NCBI GenBank assembly: GCA_030748435.1
Contig: JASMLZ010000015.1
Span: 1 to 64,000 of the forward strand
DNA from: Gammaproteobacteria bacterium
GTDB taxonomy: Bacteria; Pseudomonadota; Gammaproteobacteria; Pseudomonadales; Balneatricaceae
Direction: 5' to 3'
Length of the DNA: 64,000 bases
A program made the translations under genes and the position numbers. Positions 8,846 to 20,362 of this stretch are shown piece after piece; within the stretch, counting starts at the first letter, position 1, and every line of letters begins with the position of its first letter. The notes beneath the pieces are model-generated. The model searched no databases. It saw nothing but the letters and a program-made list of their open reading frames with translations, and had not been told where the DNA came from.

Positions 8846-9964
8846 TTATTTACCTTGGTCCGACGGTTCGAATAAGGCGTCGATAAATTGTTCAGCATCA
8901 AAGGGGCGTAGATCATCAGCTTGTTCACCTACCCCGATAAAGCGGATGGGTAGACGGGCCTGTTTGGCGAGCGCAAAAATAATCCCACCCTTAGCTGTAC
9001 CGTCGAGTTTGGTCAAGGTTACCCCGGACACTCCCACAGCTTCACCAAACAAGGTGGCCTGACTGAGGGCATTTTGGCCAGTGCCAGCATCCAGTACCAG
9101 CATAACCTCGTGGGGAGCGTTGGCATCAAGTTTCTGTATCACGCGCACGACTTTGCGCAGCTCATCCATCAAATGGCCCTTGTTTTGCAAACGCCCAGCA
9201 GTATCGGCAATGACTATATCAACCCCTTTGGCTTGCGCGGATTGCACGGCATCAAAGATTACCGAAGCACTGTCGGCCCCGGTATGCTGAGCAACAACGG
9301 CAACATTATTGCGTTCGCCCCAGGTTTGCAATTGCTCTACGGCAGCCGCACGGAAGGTGTCTCCAGCTGCCAACAAGACAGATTTGCCCTCGGCCTGAAA
9401 GCGTTTAGTCAGCTTACCAATAGTAGTGGTTTTACCGGCGCCATTGACGCCAACCATCAAAATAACAAATGGACTGGTTTGCTTAGGGATGGTCAACGGC
9501 GCCGTGCAAGGTTGAATCAGATTAGCCAAACATGTACGCAGAGCGCTATACAGTGCCTGTGGGTCCTGTAAATCTTTGCGTGCCACTGTCTCAGTCAGTT
9601 CGGTCATAATGGCTGCGGTTGCCTCAACTCCAATATCGGCCATTAAGAGTTGGGTCTCAAGCTCTTCAAATAGCTCATCGTCGATGGTCTTGGCGCCCAT
9701 AAACAGACTGGCCAGGCCATCACCCAGTTGGGAACGTGTGCGTGCCAAACCTTGGCGGATGCGAGCAAAAAAGCCGCTACTGGAAGGCTTTTGTTGGGGT
9801 TGTGCTTGCGGCGTGACGATTGCTTGGTCTGGTATCTGTGCAATGGCGTCTGGTTGAGCGGCCATCGCCTCGGCATGAAGGTCAGTGTCGCTTGCGGTTG
9901 TTGCCGTGGACTCGACTTTAGCGGATTGCTTGTCCTGTTTGCCAAATAGATTAAATAGAGCCAT
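8846..9964 (-). CDS. ftsY: Signal recognition particle receptor FtsY
   Basis: GTPase receptor that docks SRP-ribosome complexes at the inner membrane. I take MALFNLFGKQDKQS (372 aa) as the start; the track ORF begins 25 codons earlier in the intergenic region shared with rsmD. After a charged, low-complexity A domain of about 75 residues come the helical N domain and the NG GTPase: VGVNGAGKTTTIGKL, DTFRAAAVEQL, DTAGR and TKLDGTAKGG. First gene of ftsY-ftsE-ftsX(-rpoH), divergent from rsmD, a common gammaproteobacterial order. Confidence 0.96.
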   Translation of the reverse strand: MALFNLFGKQDKQSAKVESTATTASDTDLHAEAMAAQPDAIAQIPDQAIVTPQAQPQQKPSSSGFFARIRQGLARTRSQLGDGLASLFMGAKTIDDELFEELETQLLMADIGVEATAAIMTELTETVARKDLQDPQALYSALRTCLANLIQPCTAPLTIPKQTSPFVILMVGVNGAGKTTTIGKLTKRFQAEGKSVLLAAGDTFRAAAVEQLQTWGERNNVAVVAQHTGADSASVIFDAVQSAQAKGVDIVIADTAGRLQNKGHLMDELRKVVRVIQKLDANAPHEVMLVLDAGTGQNALSQATLFGEAVGVSGVTLTKLDGTAKGGIIFALAKQARLPIRFIGVGEQADDLRPFDAEQFIDALFEPSDQGK

Positions 9965-10109
9965 GGTTTCTGGCATCCTCCAGTATTTTTCTGAGCCGCA
10001 TTCTATCATGATGGTAAGTGGGGTTATACCCTGATCCACCAGAACAATCCCTGTTGTTGCCTCGTAAGATGCCCTACAATAGGCCTTTCTATTTTATGTT
10101 TGTAGACCT

Positions 10110-10766
10110 ATGACTCGCAACCGTCGCCCATCAAAAAGTAAAGCACACAACCCCTTTAAGGCTATTACAGGTCAGGATAAGGTGGTGGACTTTGCCAAGC
10201 CAGCGCGGCAGGAGCTACGTATTATTGCGGGACATTGGCGTGGTCGCAAAGTGCCTTTTACCGCTGTGGCTGGACTGCGGCCAACCTCAGACCGGGTGCG
10301 TGAGACGGTATTTAATTGGCTAGCACCAACCTTGCCTGGCGCCTGTTGTCTGGATTTGTTCGCTGGCACTGGTGCTTTAGGCCTAGAAGCCCTGTCACGG
10401 GATGCTTCTGTGGTAGATATGGTGGAGTTGTCACAGGTGGCGATGCAGCAATTGCGCAATAATCTGGCGCTGTTGCCCATGCAGGAAAACCAGGTAGCCA
10501 AGGTGCATAATATGAGCTGCTTTGATTGGCTACGGCAAGCCCATAAAACCTATGATATTGTGTTTTTGGATCCGCCCTTTGCCTTGTCTTTGATGGATGA
10601 TGTGCTGGCCCTCTTGCAGGAGGGCCAGTTATTGCGTCAAGGTAGTCTAATCTATATTGAACAGCCCACGCCCTTGGCCAGTTTATCTTTGCCCGAACAT
10701 TGGCATCTGCATCGCCAAAAGAAGGCTGGGCAGGTGCACTATGGTGTGTTGAGAGTAGAGGCTTAA
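10110..10766 (+). CDS. rsmD: 16S rRNA (guanine-966-N2)-methyltransferase RsmD
   Basis: Methylates G966 of 16S rRNA using SAM. 218 aa with a basic N-terminal tail, then LRIIAGHWRGRKVPF, RPTSDRVRETVFNWL, the SAM-binding loop CLDLFAGTGALGLEALSR and the catalytic FLDPPF (the DPPF/Y motif of N2-methyltransferases). Divergent from ftsY as in many relatives. It ends 7 bp from the convergent argD-like gene. Confidence 0.95.
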   Translation: MTRNRRPSKSKAHNPFKAITGQDKVVDFAKPARQELRIIAGHWRGRKVPFTAVAGLRPTSDRVRETVFNWLAPTLPGACCLDLFAGTGALGLEALSRDASVVDMVELSQVAMQQLRNNLALLPMQENQVAKVHNMSCFDWLRQAHKTYDIVFLDPPFALSLMDDVLALLQEGQLLRQGSLIYIEQPTPLASLSLPEHWHLHRQKKAGQVHYGVLRVEA

Positions 10767-10773
10767 GAGCCGG

Positions 10774-11988
10774 TTAGCTCACCACCTTGGCTACTGCTTG
10801 CTCGAATAGTTCCAGACCAGCATCGATGTCAGTGTCTGGGATCAACAAAGATGGGGCCATACGCACTACATTTGGCCCTGCTACCAGCACCATTAGGCCG
10901 GCATCAGCTGCCGCCTGTTGGAAGACACCAGCCTGTCCTTGATATTGTTCCGTCAGGGCACAGCCCAGTAGGAGCCCACGACCACGTATTTCAGAACAAA
11001 AATCATAGCGGCTATTGATGGCAGCCAAGCCGGCTTTAAAACGTGCAGATTTGGTGTTTACTGCGCTTAACACCTGTGGCTGGTTGATTAGGTCCAGTAC
11101 CTTGCCAGCAATGGCGCAAGCCAAGGGGTTGCCCCCATAAGTACTACCATGGGTGCCGATACCAAGGTGCTTGGCAATAGCTTGTGTGGTTAGCATGGCG
11201 GCTACCGGGAAGCCGTTACCCAGGCCTTTGGCGCTGGTCATAATGTCTGGAGTGATGCCCAGTTGTTCATAGGCATACAGGGTACCCAAGCGACCGACGC
11301 CCGTTTGTACTTCGTCCATTACTAGCAAGGCTTGATGCTGGTCACAGAGTTCCCGCACGCGTGTGGCAAAAGCTGGATCAGCAGCTATGATACCGCCTTC
11401 TCCTTGCAAGGGCTCCATAACGATGGCACAGGTTTTATCGGATACGGCGGCTTCCAGTGCCATGATATCGTTGTAAGGCAGGTGGGTAATGCCTTTAATG
11501 GCAGGGCCAAAGCCCTCCCGGTATTTGGCTTGGCCACCAACGCTGACAGTAAATAATGTGCGGCCGTGGAAGCCTTGCTCAAAGGCAATAATTTCATGTT
11601 TTTCTGGGCCAAACTCATTCTGGGCATAACGACGTGCCAGTTTAAAGGCCGCTTCGTTAGCCTCAGCGCCAGAGTTGGCAAAGAATACCCGCTCGGCAAA
11701 GGTGGCAGAGGTTAGTTGCTGGGCTAGTTTTAAGGCGGGTTCATTCGTCATGACATTGGACAGATGCCAGATTTTCTCACCTTGCTGCTGCAGGATGGCC
11801 AGCATTTCAGGATGAGCATGCCCTACGCTGGTTACCGCAATACCGCCGGCGAAATCAATAAATTCGCGACCTTCCTGATCCCATATGCGAGATCCTTCGC
11901 CGCGCACTGGGATCATGGTTGCAGGTGCATAGTTGGGCACCATAACTTGCTCAAAGAGTTCGCGTTTAAGTGATTTTTTGGCCATCAT
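10774..11988 (-). CDS. argD: Class III PLP aminotransferase, ArgD/AstC type
   Basis: Acetylornithine / succinylornithine (or N-succinyl-diaminopimelate) aminotransferase. 404 aa from the ATG at 11988; the next codon is also ATG (11985) and could be used. [42 protein letters not shown] (PLP Asp) and the Schiff-base Lys in [11 protein letters not shown] are intact. It starts 7 bp after the NAD-glutamate dehydrogenase stop, so the two are probably one unit. The product of this enzyme class and glutamate oxidation would fit arginine/ornithine catabolism (AstC), but ArgD biosynthetic use cannot be excluded; the two subfamilies are hard to separate by eye. Confidence 0.88.
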   Translation of the reverse strand: MMAKKSLKRELFEQVMVPNYAPATMIPVRGEGSRIWDQEGREFIDFAGGIAVTSVGHAHPEMLAILQQQGEKIWHLSNVMTNEPALKLAQQLTSATFAERVFFANSGAEANEAAFKLARRYAQNEFGPEKHEIIAFEQGFHGRTLFTVSVGGQAKYREGFGPAIKGITHLPYNDIMALEAAVSDKTCAIVMEPLQGEGGIIAADPAFATRVRELCDQHQALLVMDEVQTGVGRLGTLYAYEQLGITPDIMTSAKGLGNGFPVAAMLTTQAIAKHLGIGTHGSTYGGNPLACAIAGKVLDLINQPQVLSAVNTKSARFKAGLAAINSRYDFCSEIRGRGLLLGCALTEQYQGQAGVFQQAAADAGLMVLVAGPNVVRMAPSLLIPDTDIDAGLELFEQAVAKVVS

Positions 11989-11995
11989 ATATTCT

Positions 11996-14900
11996 CTATC
12001 CCGGGTTAACTGTATAGCTCTCATGTTGCAGATTGGTGATCGCCCCCACTGCCACGGACAATTTCGCCAGATCCAAATCCTGGCTATTGTGCAATTCATC
12101 AAATAGCCCACCTAAGCGGGTCAGGGCTATATGTTGTTGCTCTTGCCAGTCGGCTAGGCTGGCACACTGTAAAACTTTAGCTGTGAGACTGGTTAGCGTA
12201 GTCTCCAGTTCCTTTTTCAGGCTATTGCGAGCCTTACGTTGCCAAGCATCGGCGCTGGGCAGTGCGTTGATGGCTTGGCACAACCAATCAGCCTGAAAAT
12301 GCTCATACAGAGCAAACCAAAGCTTACCAGCCTCAGCCACTGAATGCTGATGACGTTTGGCCGCACTGGCAATATCAAGGCCATAGTGGATAAATTCCAG
12401 TTGGCTTAATTGTAAGCTGGCGTCTTTGTTGAGGCCACTTGCCGTGTAAGTTTTTTGGTGTTTGCGTAGCCGCGCCTGAGCTGGTTTGGGCAACCATTTC
12501 ATCAGGTTGATAGCATAGCTTTGCAAGGCCTCGCTGTATAGATCAATCATACTATTTATGCTGTTGCCAGCGTGCTGTTGTAGTAGCCATTGCACCATGC
12601 CTTCGAGCAGCGATTGAATCTGCCCGTGCAGAGCCATAGCTTGGCTGTAATTTAGCTGCAAAGTGACCTGATCCAGTTGTTGCCACATGTTGGGTGCCTG
12701 CAGAATATGACTGGCTGCCATAAAGGCACGGGCTATATCACCGGCCCCAGCACTGGTTTCCTCTTGTAGCAAGTGGAAAAAGCTTGCGCCCATGCGGTTG
12801 CCAATCTGGTTGGTGACATGGGTGGCTATGATTTCCGAACGCAGTGGGTGGTTGCCCATAGGTGCAGCGAATTGCTTTTGCAGCGGTTGCGGGAAGTAAT
12901 CACTCAGGGCCTGACTTAGATAGGGGTCATCGGCAATACCGGCTAACATTAGCTCATCAAACAAATGCATCTTGCTATAAGCTAACAAGACCGCAATTTC
13001 AGGCCGGGTCAGGCCTTCCTGCTGCCGCATACGTTCGTCTATTTGAGCATCGCTTGGCAAGCCCTCCAAAGAGCGATTAAGACGCCCCAGACTTTCCAGA
13101 TGGTGTATCAGGCGCTTATGATTGTGCAGGTTGGCAGGTGCAGTGTGATGAGCAATACTTAATACCAGACTTTGATGATAATTGTGGTTTAGCACCAGAT
13201 CAGCTACTTCATCGGTCATGCTGGCCAGCAATTTATTACGCTGCTTTAGGGTCATGTCGCCGTCTTCGACTACCTGACTAAGCAGAATCTTGATATTTAC
13301 CTCATGATCAGAGCTGTCGACACCGCCAGAATTGTCGATGGCATCGGTATTTATCAGACCGCCATGTTGGGCAAATTCAATGCGGCCAGCCTGAGAGCAA
13401 CCCAGATTGCCGCCTTCACCAACAATACGGGCGCCAAGTTCGCAACCATTGACCCGCAGGGCATCATTGGCAGGGTCGCCAATGTCGTTGTGGGTTTCAC
13501 TGCTAGCCTTAACGTAGGTACCAATACCGCCGTTCCAGAACAGGTCGACTGGCATTTTCAGCAAGGCTTGGATGAGCTCGTTGGGTGTGAGTTGAGTTGC
13601 TTGCGTAGCTAACATAGCCTGCATTTGTGGACTGAGATCAATATGCTTGGCGCTGCGCTCAAAAATACCACCACCTGCGGAAATAAGTTGGCTATCATAG
13701 TCCGCCCAACTGGAACGGGGCAACTTGAATAAACGTTCGCGTTCAGCATAGGATTGGCTCGCCTGTGGGCTGGGATCAACAAATATATGTAGATGGTTAA
13801 AGGCGGCTTGCAAGCGGATATGTTTGGATAGCAACATGCCATTGCCGAATACGTCGCCAGCCATATCACCTACCCCAATGGCGGTGAAATCCTGATGCTG
13901 GCAGTCGTGGCCGGTTTCGGCAAACAAGCGCTTTACCGACTCCCACGCACCACGCGCGGTAATGCCCATCTTTTTGTGATCGTAGCCATTGGCACCACCA
14001 GAGGCAAAGGCATCGCCCAGCCAGAATTGATTATTGGCGGAGATATCGTTAGCGATATCGGAGAAGGTGGCCGTACCCTTATCAGCTGCAACCACCAGAT
14101 AGGGGTCGTCATCGTCGTAACGTACCAGTTGTGCTGGGGGTGTGACCTGTTGATCAATAATATTGTCAGTTAAGTCTATTAGGGCCTGAATAAAGGTAGA
14201 ATAGCTGCGCATCACTTCTGCCATCAGTTCCTCACGACTGGCATGCTCTGGCAATTGCTTACATACAAAGCCACCTTTGGCCCCCAATGGCACTATGACG
14301 GCGTTCTTTACCATCTGGGCTTTTACCAGCCCCAGTACCTCTGTGCGATAGTCCTCATGGCGATCAGACCAGCGCAAGCCGCCTCGGGCCACCTTGCCAC
14401 CGCGCAGATGGACACCTTCTACCCAGGCCGAAAACACAAAGATTTCGAACTTGGGTAAAGGTAAAGGCATACCTGGAATATGCTTTGGGTCTATCTTCAT
14501 GGCCAGATAAGCTTGGGCCTGACCCTGTGTGTCAGTCTGGTAGTAATTACATCGCAAGGTGGCTGTAATCGTTGCTAAAAAGTATTTAACGATGCGGTCT
14601 TCGTTGAGATTGCTGACCTGATCCAGGGCCTGATTGATCTCCTCAGTAATCTGGTTCTGACTTTGCTGAGTGTGTGACTGTGGGTCAAAGCGGGCGGCAA
14701 ATAGAGCCACCAGCAAACGCGCAATATGGGCATTTTTATTGAGTGTAGTTTGTATATAGCTTTTACTAAATGGCACTTGAATTTGATGCAAATAGGCGCT
14801 GATGGCGCGCATTAGTTCAGCCTCGCGCCAGCTTAAGCCTGCGGTAAGTACCAGGCTGTTAAAGCGGTCGCTGGCAATGCGGCCAGTGTAGGCCTGAGCA

Positions 14901-16813
14901 AAGGTTTCCTGAAATAGCTCTTTAATAGCATCTACGTCAAGCTCACTGTTGGCGGTAAATTGAATGGCGAAATCAATAATCCATAAAGCCTTCCCCAAGG
15001 CTGGTTTGACCGTATAGGGATGAGCACTGATTACCTTTACGCCCATATGCTCTAATATTGGTAAAACATCTGACAGGGTCTTGGCATGGCCTAGTCCAAA
15101 GACTTTAAAGTTCAGGCAATCCGGTGCTTCTTGCAAGTTCTGGTACAGATGCGTCGCTAAGGGTGCTGCTGCTGTCAGTTGTTGCAGACGTAAAAGATCC
15201 TTAAGGGCAACGTTGGCACTATGATTTTCCTGATAAGCCAGAGGGAAAGCATGCTCATACTGACGCCACAACTGGCGGCCTTGTGCGTCACCCAGTTTGC
15301 TTTGTAAAACGTTGAGTAGGTGGTCTTGCCAGGACAGCATAGCACGCCGCATTTTTTGTTCGAGCTGGTCACTGTCATAGGTCACAGCATGCATATTGTG
15401 ACCATGTATGGTGATATGTACTCTGGCCATGGTCTGTTCAGCGAAGGAAACACTGAATTCAGAGCTGCTGCCATTAAATTCCTGCATAAGGATATTTTGC
15501 AGTTGCAGGCGCAGTTCTGTATGGAAGCGCTCACGTGGTACATATACCAAGGCTGTAAGAAAGCGGTCATACGTATCAAAGCGCATAAACAGCCGCAGGC
15601 TGTTGCGTTCTTGCGTTTCCAAGATGCCTTTGACAATGGGGAGTAACTCCTCCACTGGTGTTTGTAACATTTCATCCCGTGGATAGCTGTTCAGAATATG
15701 TAATAAAGCTTTACCTTTGTGGCTGGCGGGCAATACCTGTATGCCTTCTTGAATGTGCTTGGCTTTGTGGCGTAAGACGGGGATTTCATGTACCCGCGCC
15801 ACATAAGCAGCCGAAGCGTAGAGACCAAAGAATCGATGCTCACCTGTCACCTCACCATGCTGGTTAAACTGTTTAACTCCCAAATAGTCAAACTTGACTG
15901 GGCGGTGGACAGTGGAACGACTGGTAGACTTGGTAATAACCAGCATCTGTTGCTGTTTTGCCAACTCGGCTTGATAGGGACTTAATACCGAGGGCTGTAG
16001 TTGCTGCTTACTGCTGTTGTCAGCACGGAAGGTGCCCAAGCCACTGTTAGCATTGGGTACCATTGAACATTGTTGCTGGTTTTGTTGCAGGTCGTAATAG
16101 CGGTAGCCCATAAAGGTAAAGTGGTTGGCTTCAGCCCAGCGCAAAAAGGCCAGATTTTCTGCTTTAATATCGTCCTGGACAGGTAGTTGCTGGGCTTCCA
16201 GTTGTACAATCAAATCTGCCATCGTCTTACGCATGGCCTGCCAGTCATCAACGACCAGACGCACATCATGCAGCACCGCTAGCAAATTGTTCTGCACAGT
16301 ATCAATATCTTCACGCTCGGTGAGGTGGTCAATTTCAAACCGCATAACAGCTTCCAGATGGGGCTCATCCGGGTCGCCAGAAAATGGCATGATGCTTTCA
16401 ATCAGGCCTTGCTGGTCACGTTGTATGGCCAGCACTGGATGTGTGGTCATATGGATGGTATGGCCCAACAGTGCCAGCGCGCTGGTGATTGAAGACACCA
16501 GAAATGGCCGATCCTTGCAGACGATATCGATAATGGTATGACGGCTTTCCCACTCATGCTCTTCATGGTTGGGGTGGTAGATGATCACCTTGTCTTCATC
16601 GGCCTGGCGCTGATAAATGTGTTGCCATAGACAGTTGATGGCGCCCAGCATATCGTCTGGCTTACACTGCAGCAGTTCTTTGGGGATGCTTTCGGCAAAA
16701 TAGAGGTGGGCCAGATTCTGTCGCTGCTGACTTGGCTGTTGGCCAAATTGCGTGACAATTTGCTCGCAAATCTGGGCAATGGCGTCTTGCTTTTTTTGTT
16801 CATGGCTGCGCAT
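11996..16813 (-). CDS. gdhB: Large (180-kDa type) NAD-specific glutamate dehydrogenase
   Basis: Oxidises glutamate to 2-oxoglutarate and ammonia with NAD. About 1605 aa, the normal size for this class. Start at [14 protein letters not shown] (16813), preceded by CAGGAG at good spacing; the longer track ORF adds 20 unlikely residues. The N-terminal half carries ACT-like segments ([22 protein letters not shown]); the catalytic domain includes [24 protein letters not shown] and [17 protein letters not shown]; a long helical C-terminal domain follows. First gene of a two-gene unit with the ArgD/AstC aminotransferase. Divergent from the marC-like gene. Confidence 0.96.
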   Translation of the reverse strand: MRSHEQKKQDAIAQICEQIVTQFGQQPSQQRQNLAHLYFAESIPKELLQCKPDDMLGAINCLWQHIYQRQADEDKVIIYHPNHEEHEWESRHTIIDIVCKDRPFLVSSITSALALLGHTIHMTTHPVLAIQRDQQGLIESIMPFSGDPDEPHLEAVMRFEIDHLTEREDIDTVQNNLLAVLHDVRLVVDDWQAMRKTMADLIVQLEAQQLPVQDDIKAENLAFLRWAEANHFTFMGYRYYDLQQNQQQCSMVPNANSGLGTFRADNSSKQQLQPSVLSPYQAELAKQQQMLVITKSTSRSTVHRPVKFDYLGVKQFNQHGEVTGEHRFFGLYASAAYVARVHEIPVLRHKAKHIQEGIQVLPASHKGKALLHILNSYPRDEMLQTPVEELLPIVKGILETQERNSLRLFMRFDTYDRFLTALVYVPRERFHTELRLQLQNILMQEFNGSSSEFSVSFAEQTMARVHITIHGHNMHAVTYDSDQLEQKMRRAMLSWQDHLLNVLQSKLGDAQGRQLWRQYEHAFPLAYQENHSANVALKDLLRLQQLTAAAPLATHLYQNLQEAPDCLNFKVFGLGHAKTLSDVLPILEHMGVKVISAHPYTVKPALGKALWIIDFAIQFTANSELDVDAIKELFQETFAQAYTGRIASDRFNSLVLTAGLSWREAELMRAISAYLHQIQVPFSKSYIQTTLNKNAHIARLLVALFAARFDPQSHTQQSQNQITEEINQALDQVSNLNEDRIVKYFLATITATLRCNYYQTDTQGQAQAYLAMKIDPKHIPGMPLPLPKFEIFVFSAWVEGVHLRGGKVARGGLRWSDRHEDYRTEVLGLVKAQMVKNAVIVPLGAKGGFVCKQLPEHASREELMAEVMRSYSTFIQALIDLTDNIIDQQVTPPAQLVRYDDDDPYLVVAADKGTATFSDIANDISANNQFWLGDAFASGGANGYDHKKMGITARGAWESVKRLFAETGHDCQHQDFTAIGVGDMAGDVFGNGMLLSKHIRLQAAFNHLHIFVDPSPQASQSYAERERLFKLPRSSWADYDSQLISAGGGIFERSAKHIDLSPQMQAMLATQATQLTPNELIQALLKMPVDLFWNGGIGTYVKASSETHNDIGDPANDALRVNGCELGARIVGEGGNLGCSQAGRIEFAQHGGLINTDAIDNSGGVDSSDHEVNIKILLSQVVEDGDMTLKQRNKLLASMTDEVADLVLNHNYHQSLVLSIAHHTAPANLHNHKRLIHHLESLGRLNRSLEGLPSDAQIDERMRQQEGLTRPEIAVLLAYSKMHLFDELMLAGIADDPYLSQALSDYFPQPLQKQFAAPMGNHPLRSEIIATHVTNQIGNRMGASFFHLLQEETSAGAGDIARAFMAASHILQAPNMWQQLDQVTLQLNYSQAMALHGQIQSLLEGMVQWLLQQHAGNSINSMIDLYSEALQSYAINLMKWLPKPAQARLRKHQKTYTASGLNKDASLQLSQLEFIHYGLDIASAAKRHQHSVAEAGKLWFALYEHFQADWLCQAINALPSADAWQRKARNSLKKELETTLTSLTAKVLQCASLADWQEQQHIALTRLGGLFDELHNSQDLDLAKLSVAVGAITNLQHESYTVNPG

Positions 16814-17011
16814 GTTCTGCTCCTGCTGTGGTCGTTCCTGAGAGTGGAATCTGCATAAGCTATTATCAAGCAATAAAAACCTTGGGGCTACCCGCTAATT
16901 TCAGCTACAGCGACCTAAATAGCCTTGGTTTGGACATAAGTGATTAATTCAGCTTGAGTATACGCTTGTGGCATGCTTTTATTCAGTGCCTCAATATCAA
17001 TGTGGAATGTT

Positions 17012-17611
17012 ATGGATATTTTTGCTTCGGCAACCTTGCTGTTTTTGGTTATGGATCCCTTGGGAAATGTGCCGTTATTTATGTCGGTACTAAAGACGGT
17101 GCCAGATGAACGCCGTAATTGGGTGTTGCGTCGGGAGTTGCTAATTGCTTATGCCGTTCTAATATTGTTTTCACTGATTGGCCCCTATGTGTTGGGCTTT
17201 TTGCAGTTGTCACAGGAAGCCATCAGTATTGGCGGAGGTATCGTACTGTTTTTAATCGCTGTGAAAATGATTTTCCCTACTGAGCAGGGCTTATTGGGAA
17301 CGGTGCATAAAGGTGAGCCCTTGGTTGTGCCCTTGGCTATTCCGTTGGTGGCAGGCCCATCAAGTTTGGCTATGATTATGCTAATGCGTGAGCAGGCAGC
17401 AGGCGACTGGTTCAGTATGTGGCTGGCCGTGACTTTGGCTTGGGCCGCCAGTGCGCCTATTTTGCTGGCCTCCAAACGTTTGTTTAAGTTACTGGGTGAG
17501 CGTGGTTTGACCGCCATAGAACGTTTGATGGGTATGGTGCTTATTATCATGTCCGTGCAAATGTTGTTACAAGGGATTGCTGAGTATCTGCGTCTGGGTG
17601 CTGTCGCCTAA
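17012..17611 (+). CDS. MarC/YhgN-family inner-membrane protein
   Basis: Six-TM membrane protein of the MarC (UPF0056) family, 199 aa from MDIFASATLLFLVMDPLGNVPLFMSVLK, which aligns with the start of E. coli YhgN; the track ORF begins 13 codons earlier. The family motif MDPLGN and the later GPSSLAMIM are present. No transport function has been firmly shown for the family; the link with multiple antibiotic resistance has been withdrawn. Single gene, divergent from gdhB, with about 130 bp before sdaA. Confidence 0.88.
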   Translation: MDIFASATLLFLVMDPLGNVPLFMSVLKTVPDERRNWVLRRELLIAYAVLILFSLIGPYVLGFLQLSQEAISIGGGIVLFLIAVKMIFPTEQGLLGTVHKGEPLVVPLAIPLVAGPSSLAMIMLMREQAAGDWFSMWLAVTLAWAASAPILLASKRLFKLLGERGLTAIERLMGMVLIIMSVQMLLQGIAEYLRLGAVA

Positions 17612-17743
17612 CTGGGTCACAAGTGGGGTAAATGCGGTACATAGGGTCGTTTCCTGACAGGCTAAAGTGTCGTCAATAGGCGATAGTGTCGCTTATTTGT
17701 GGCGTTGGGGTTGTTGGCCCGAGCAAATGAAGATGGTAGAAGA

Positions 17744-19135
17744 ATGAGCCTAAGTGTATTTGATTTAATGAAGGTGGGTATTGGTCCATCCAGTTCCCAT
17801 ACGGTTGGTCCTATGCGTGCCGCGGTGGCCTTTGTAAAGCAATTGCAAAAGCAGGGTATGTTGACTCAGGTAGCCCGTGTGGAAGGTGAACTATATGGTT
17901 CTCTGGGGGCCACAGGTAAAGGCCATGCCAGTGATATCGCCGTGGTCTTGGGGCTGTTAGGTGAAGCCCCTGAAACCATAGAGCCGCGGATGGTGCAGCC
18001 GGTGTTGGATAAGGTGGCAACTGATGGTCAACTGCCCTTGGGCGGCAGTGATCATCTTATAGACTTTGACCAGCGGCGTGATGTTATCCTCAATTTGCAG
18101 GAATCTTTGCCCTATCATCCTAATGGCATGACCATGCGCGCTTTTGCAGAAAATAATGATTTACTGTGTGCTGTCACTTACTATTCGGTGGGTGGTGGAT
18201 TTGTGGTTGATGAGGCGTCGGCTATGGCTGATGAACTGCATATGGATGATGACTCACCCATTGTGCCCTACCCATTTGCCACGGGAATGGAACTGCTTGC
18301 CCATTGTGATGCCACGGGTATGAGTATCAGTCAAATCATGATGGAAAATGAAAAAACCTGGCGTACGGAAGAGGAAGTGCGGGCTGAATTGCTGCATATG
18401 TGGCGCGTTATGCAAGATTGTGTTACCCATGGTTGTCATACGGAAGGTGTGTTGCCTGGTGGCCTGAATGTGAAACGGCGGGCGGCGAACTTGTATGCCA
18501 AGCTGAATTCTCTGGGTTCGGTCAAGGTTATTACGCCCCAGCTATCAGCTATGGATTGGGTAAATCTGTATGCTATGGCGGTAAATGAAGAAAATGCGGC
18601 TGGTGGTCGTATTGTTACCGCCCCCACTAATGGTGCTGCGGGTGTGATTCCGGCGGTTATGCATTATTATGATAACTTCTACCCCGGTGCCAATGATGAT
18701 GGTATTGTTAAGTTTATGCTGGCCGCTGCCGCGGTGGGTATTCTGTGTAAACTTAATGCCTCCATTTCAGGGGCTGAAGTAGGCTGTCAGGGTGAAGTAG
18801 GCAGTGCCTGCGCTATGGCAGCAGCTGGTTTGGCAGAAGTAATTGGTGGTACTGCCATGCAAGTGGAAAATGCGGCTGAAATTGGTATGGAGCATAATTT
18901 GGGCCTTACTTGTGATCCGATTGCGGGTCTGGTGCAAGTGCCCTGTATCGAGCGTAATGCTATGGCGGCTATCAAGGCAATTAATGCTGCCCATATGGCT
19001 TTGCGTGGTGATGGCGAGCACTTGGTGTCACTTGACGATGTGATCAAGACGATGCGAGATACAGGTGCCGATATGCAGGAAAAATACAAAGAAACCTCCC
19101 GGGGTGGTCTGGCGGTAAACGTGATTAACTGTTAA
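17744..19135 (+). CDS. sdaA: L-serine ammonia-lyase (single-chain, Fe-S type)
   Basis: Deaminates L-serine to pyruvate and ammonia using an oxygen-sensitive [4Fe-4S] cluster. Start at [24 protein letters not shown] (463 aa), the canonical N-terminus; the track start is 15 codons earlier. The beta domain ([18 protein letters not shown]) precedes the alpha domain ([59 protein letters not shown]) with cluster-ligand Cys residues. The next gene, 15 bp on, is an XRE-cupin regulator, a plausible local controller. Confidence 0.96.
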   Translation: MSLSVFDLMKVGIGPSSSHTVGPMRAAVAFVKQLQKQGMLTQVARVEGELYGSLGATGKGHASDIAVVLGLLGEAPETIEPRMVQPVLDKVATDGQLPLGGSDHLIDFDQRRDVILNLQESLPYHPNGMTMRAFAENNDLLCAVTYYSVGGGFVVDEASAMADELHMDDDSPIVPYPFATGMELLAHCDATGMSISQIMMENEKTWRTEEEVRAELLHMWRVMQDCVTHGCHTEGVLPGGLNVKRRAANLYAKLNSLGSVKVITPQLSAMDWVNLYAMAVNEENAAGGRIVTAPTNGAAGVIPAVMHYYDNFYPGANDDGIVKFMLAAAAVGILCKLNASISGAEVGCQGEVGSACAMAAAGLAEVIGGTAMQVENAAEIGMEHNLGLTCDPIAGLVQVPCIERNAMAAIKAINAAHMALRGDGEHLVSLDDVIKTMRDTGADMQEKYKETSRGGLAVNVINC

Positions 19136-19150
19136 GCAGGTAACTAAATA

Positions 19151-19762
19151 ATGACTGATCAGCATCCTCAAGCTGGAATTTTGCCACCGGTAGCAAAATC
19201 AGCAAAACAAAATATGGGGTTTGGGGAACGTCTGCGCCATCTGCGTTTACAACGGGGGATGACCTTGCAGCAGGCTAGTAAAACCACGGGGGTTGCTCAA
19301 TCCACCCTCTCCAAAATGGAAAATGAGCAGTTGTCGCCAACCTATAATCTGATGCAAAAGCTGGCGCTTGGGTTGGATGTAGAAATGCCGCAGCTCTTTA
19401 TGCCCATTACTGAGCCACAGATTTCTGGCCGTCGGGTGGTGACTCGTAAAGGCCGTGGCCGAGCCCATGCTACGGCCACCTATAACCATGAATTAATTGC
19501 TATGGACCTGGAATCCAAGCGTATGGTGCCCTTTAAAAGTCGTGTGCGTGCTCGCAGTATGGATGAGTTCAGTGATTGGGTGCGGCATGATGGTGAAGAG
19601 TTGTGTCTGGTGCTGGAAGGTCAAGTAACCGTGTATACTGAGGAATATGAACCTCTGGTGCTAAATGAAGGCGACAGTTCCTACTTTGACAGCACTATGG
19701 GGCACGCCGTGGTATCTTCCAGTGAGGAGGATGCCCTCGTCTTTTGGGTATGTTTACCGTGA
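19151..19762 (+). CDS. XRE-family regulator with C-terminal cupin sensor domain
   Basis: 203 aa. An N-terminal helix-turn-helix (GERLRHLRLQRGMTLQQASKTTGVAQSTLSKMENEQLSPTYNLMQKLA, roughly residues 24-75) is joined to a cupin domain (HDGEELCLVLEGQVTVYTEEYEPLVLNEGDSSYFDSTMGHAVVSS). Such proteins usually sense a small metabolite through the cupin and control neighbouring catabolic genes; position directly after sdaA suggests serine or a derivative, by inference. Its end overlaps the start of rdgB. Confidence 0.9.
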   Translation: MTDQHPQAGILPPVAKSAKQNMGFGERLRHLRLQRGMTLQQASKTTGVAQSTLSKMENEQLSPTYNLMQKLALGLDVEMPQLFMPITEPQISGRRVVTRKGRGRAHATATYNHELIAMDLESKRMVPFKSRVRARSMDEFSDWVRHDGEELCLVLEGQVTVYTEEYEPLVLNEGDSSYFDSTMGHAVVSSSEEDALVFWVCLP

Positions 19763-20355
19763 ATAGAAAAGTTGTACTTGCCAGTGGTAATGCTGGCAAA
19801 TTGGCCGAGTTTGGTCAGAGCTTAGCGCCCCTGGGCATTGAACTTATCCCCCAAAGTCAGTTTGTTGTCACAGAAGCTGAAGAAACGGGGTTAAGTTTTG
19901 TGGAGAATGCCATTATTAAAGCCCGCCATGCCTGTGCAGCATCTGGTTTACCAGCTCTGGCGGATGATTCCGGGCTTGAAGTAGATTATTTGAGTGGTCA
20001 GCCAGGCATCTACTCGTCACGTTTTGCCGGGCTGGTCGGCCCGCACAAGGATGCTGCCAATAATGCCAAGTTATTAGCGGAGTTAGCAAGGGTGGCAGAG
20101 CCGCAACGCAGTGCGCGTTTTCAATGTGTACTGGTGTATATGCGCCATGCCAATGATCCAGTACCATTGATTTGTCAGGCCGCATGGGAGGGTAGTATTT
20201 TAAAGCAGGCACAGGGCCTTGACGGCTTTGGTTATGATCCGCTGTTTGCGGTAGCGGGCATGCAGTGCAGTGCCGCTGAACTAAGCAAAACAGAGAAGAT
20301 GGCAGTCAGCCATCGTGGGCAAGCCCTAAAGCAACTTATTGTGGCCCTAAAGTAG
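19750..20355 (+). CDS. rdgB: XTP/dITP pyrophosphatase (RdgB/HAM1)
   Basis: House-cleaning NTPase that hydrolyses ITP, dITP and XTP to monophosphates. ASGNAGKLAEF, EETGLSFVENAIIKARHA, ALADDSGLEVDYL, GFGYDPLF and SHRGQALKQL match the family along its length. The start is uncertain: ATG at 19744, ATG at 19750, or the GTG at 19759 that overlaps the upstream TGA as GTGA. All give coupling with the XRE-cupin gene and none has a strong Shine-Dalgarno. hemW follows after 7 bp. Confidence 0.95.
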   Translation: MFTVNRKVVLASGNAGKLAEFGQSLAPLGIELIPQSQFVVTEAEETGLSFVENAIIKARHACAASGLPALADDSGLEVDYLSGQPGIYSSRFAGLVGPHKDAANNAKLLAELARVAEPQRSARFQCVLVYMRHANDPVPLICQAAWEGSILKQAQGLDGFGYDPLFAVAGMQCSAAELSKTEKMAVSHRGQALKQLIVALK

Positions 20356-20362
20356 CATTGTT

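Noticed and set aside
9074-9571. 165-aa plus-strand ORF opposite ftsY
   Set aside because: Antisense shadow of the conserved FtsY GTPase domain.
13895-14458. Plus-strand ORFs opposite gdhB
   Set aside because: Antisense shadows of the catalytic domain of NAD-glutamate dehydrogenase.
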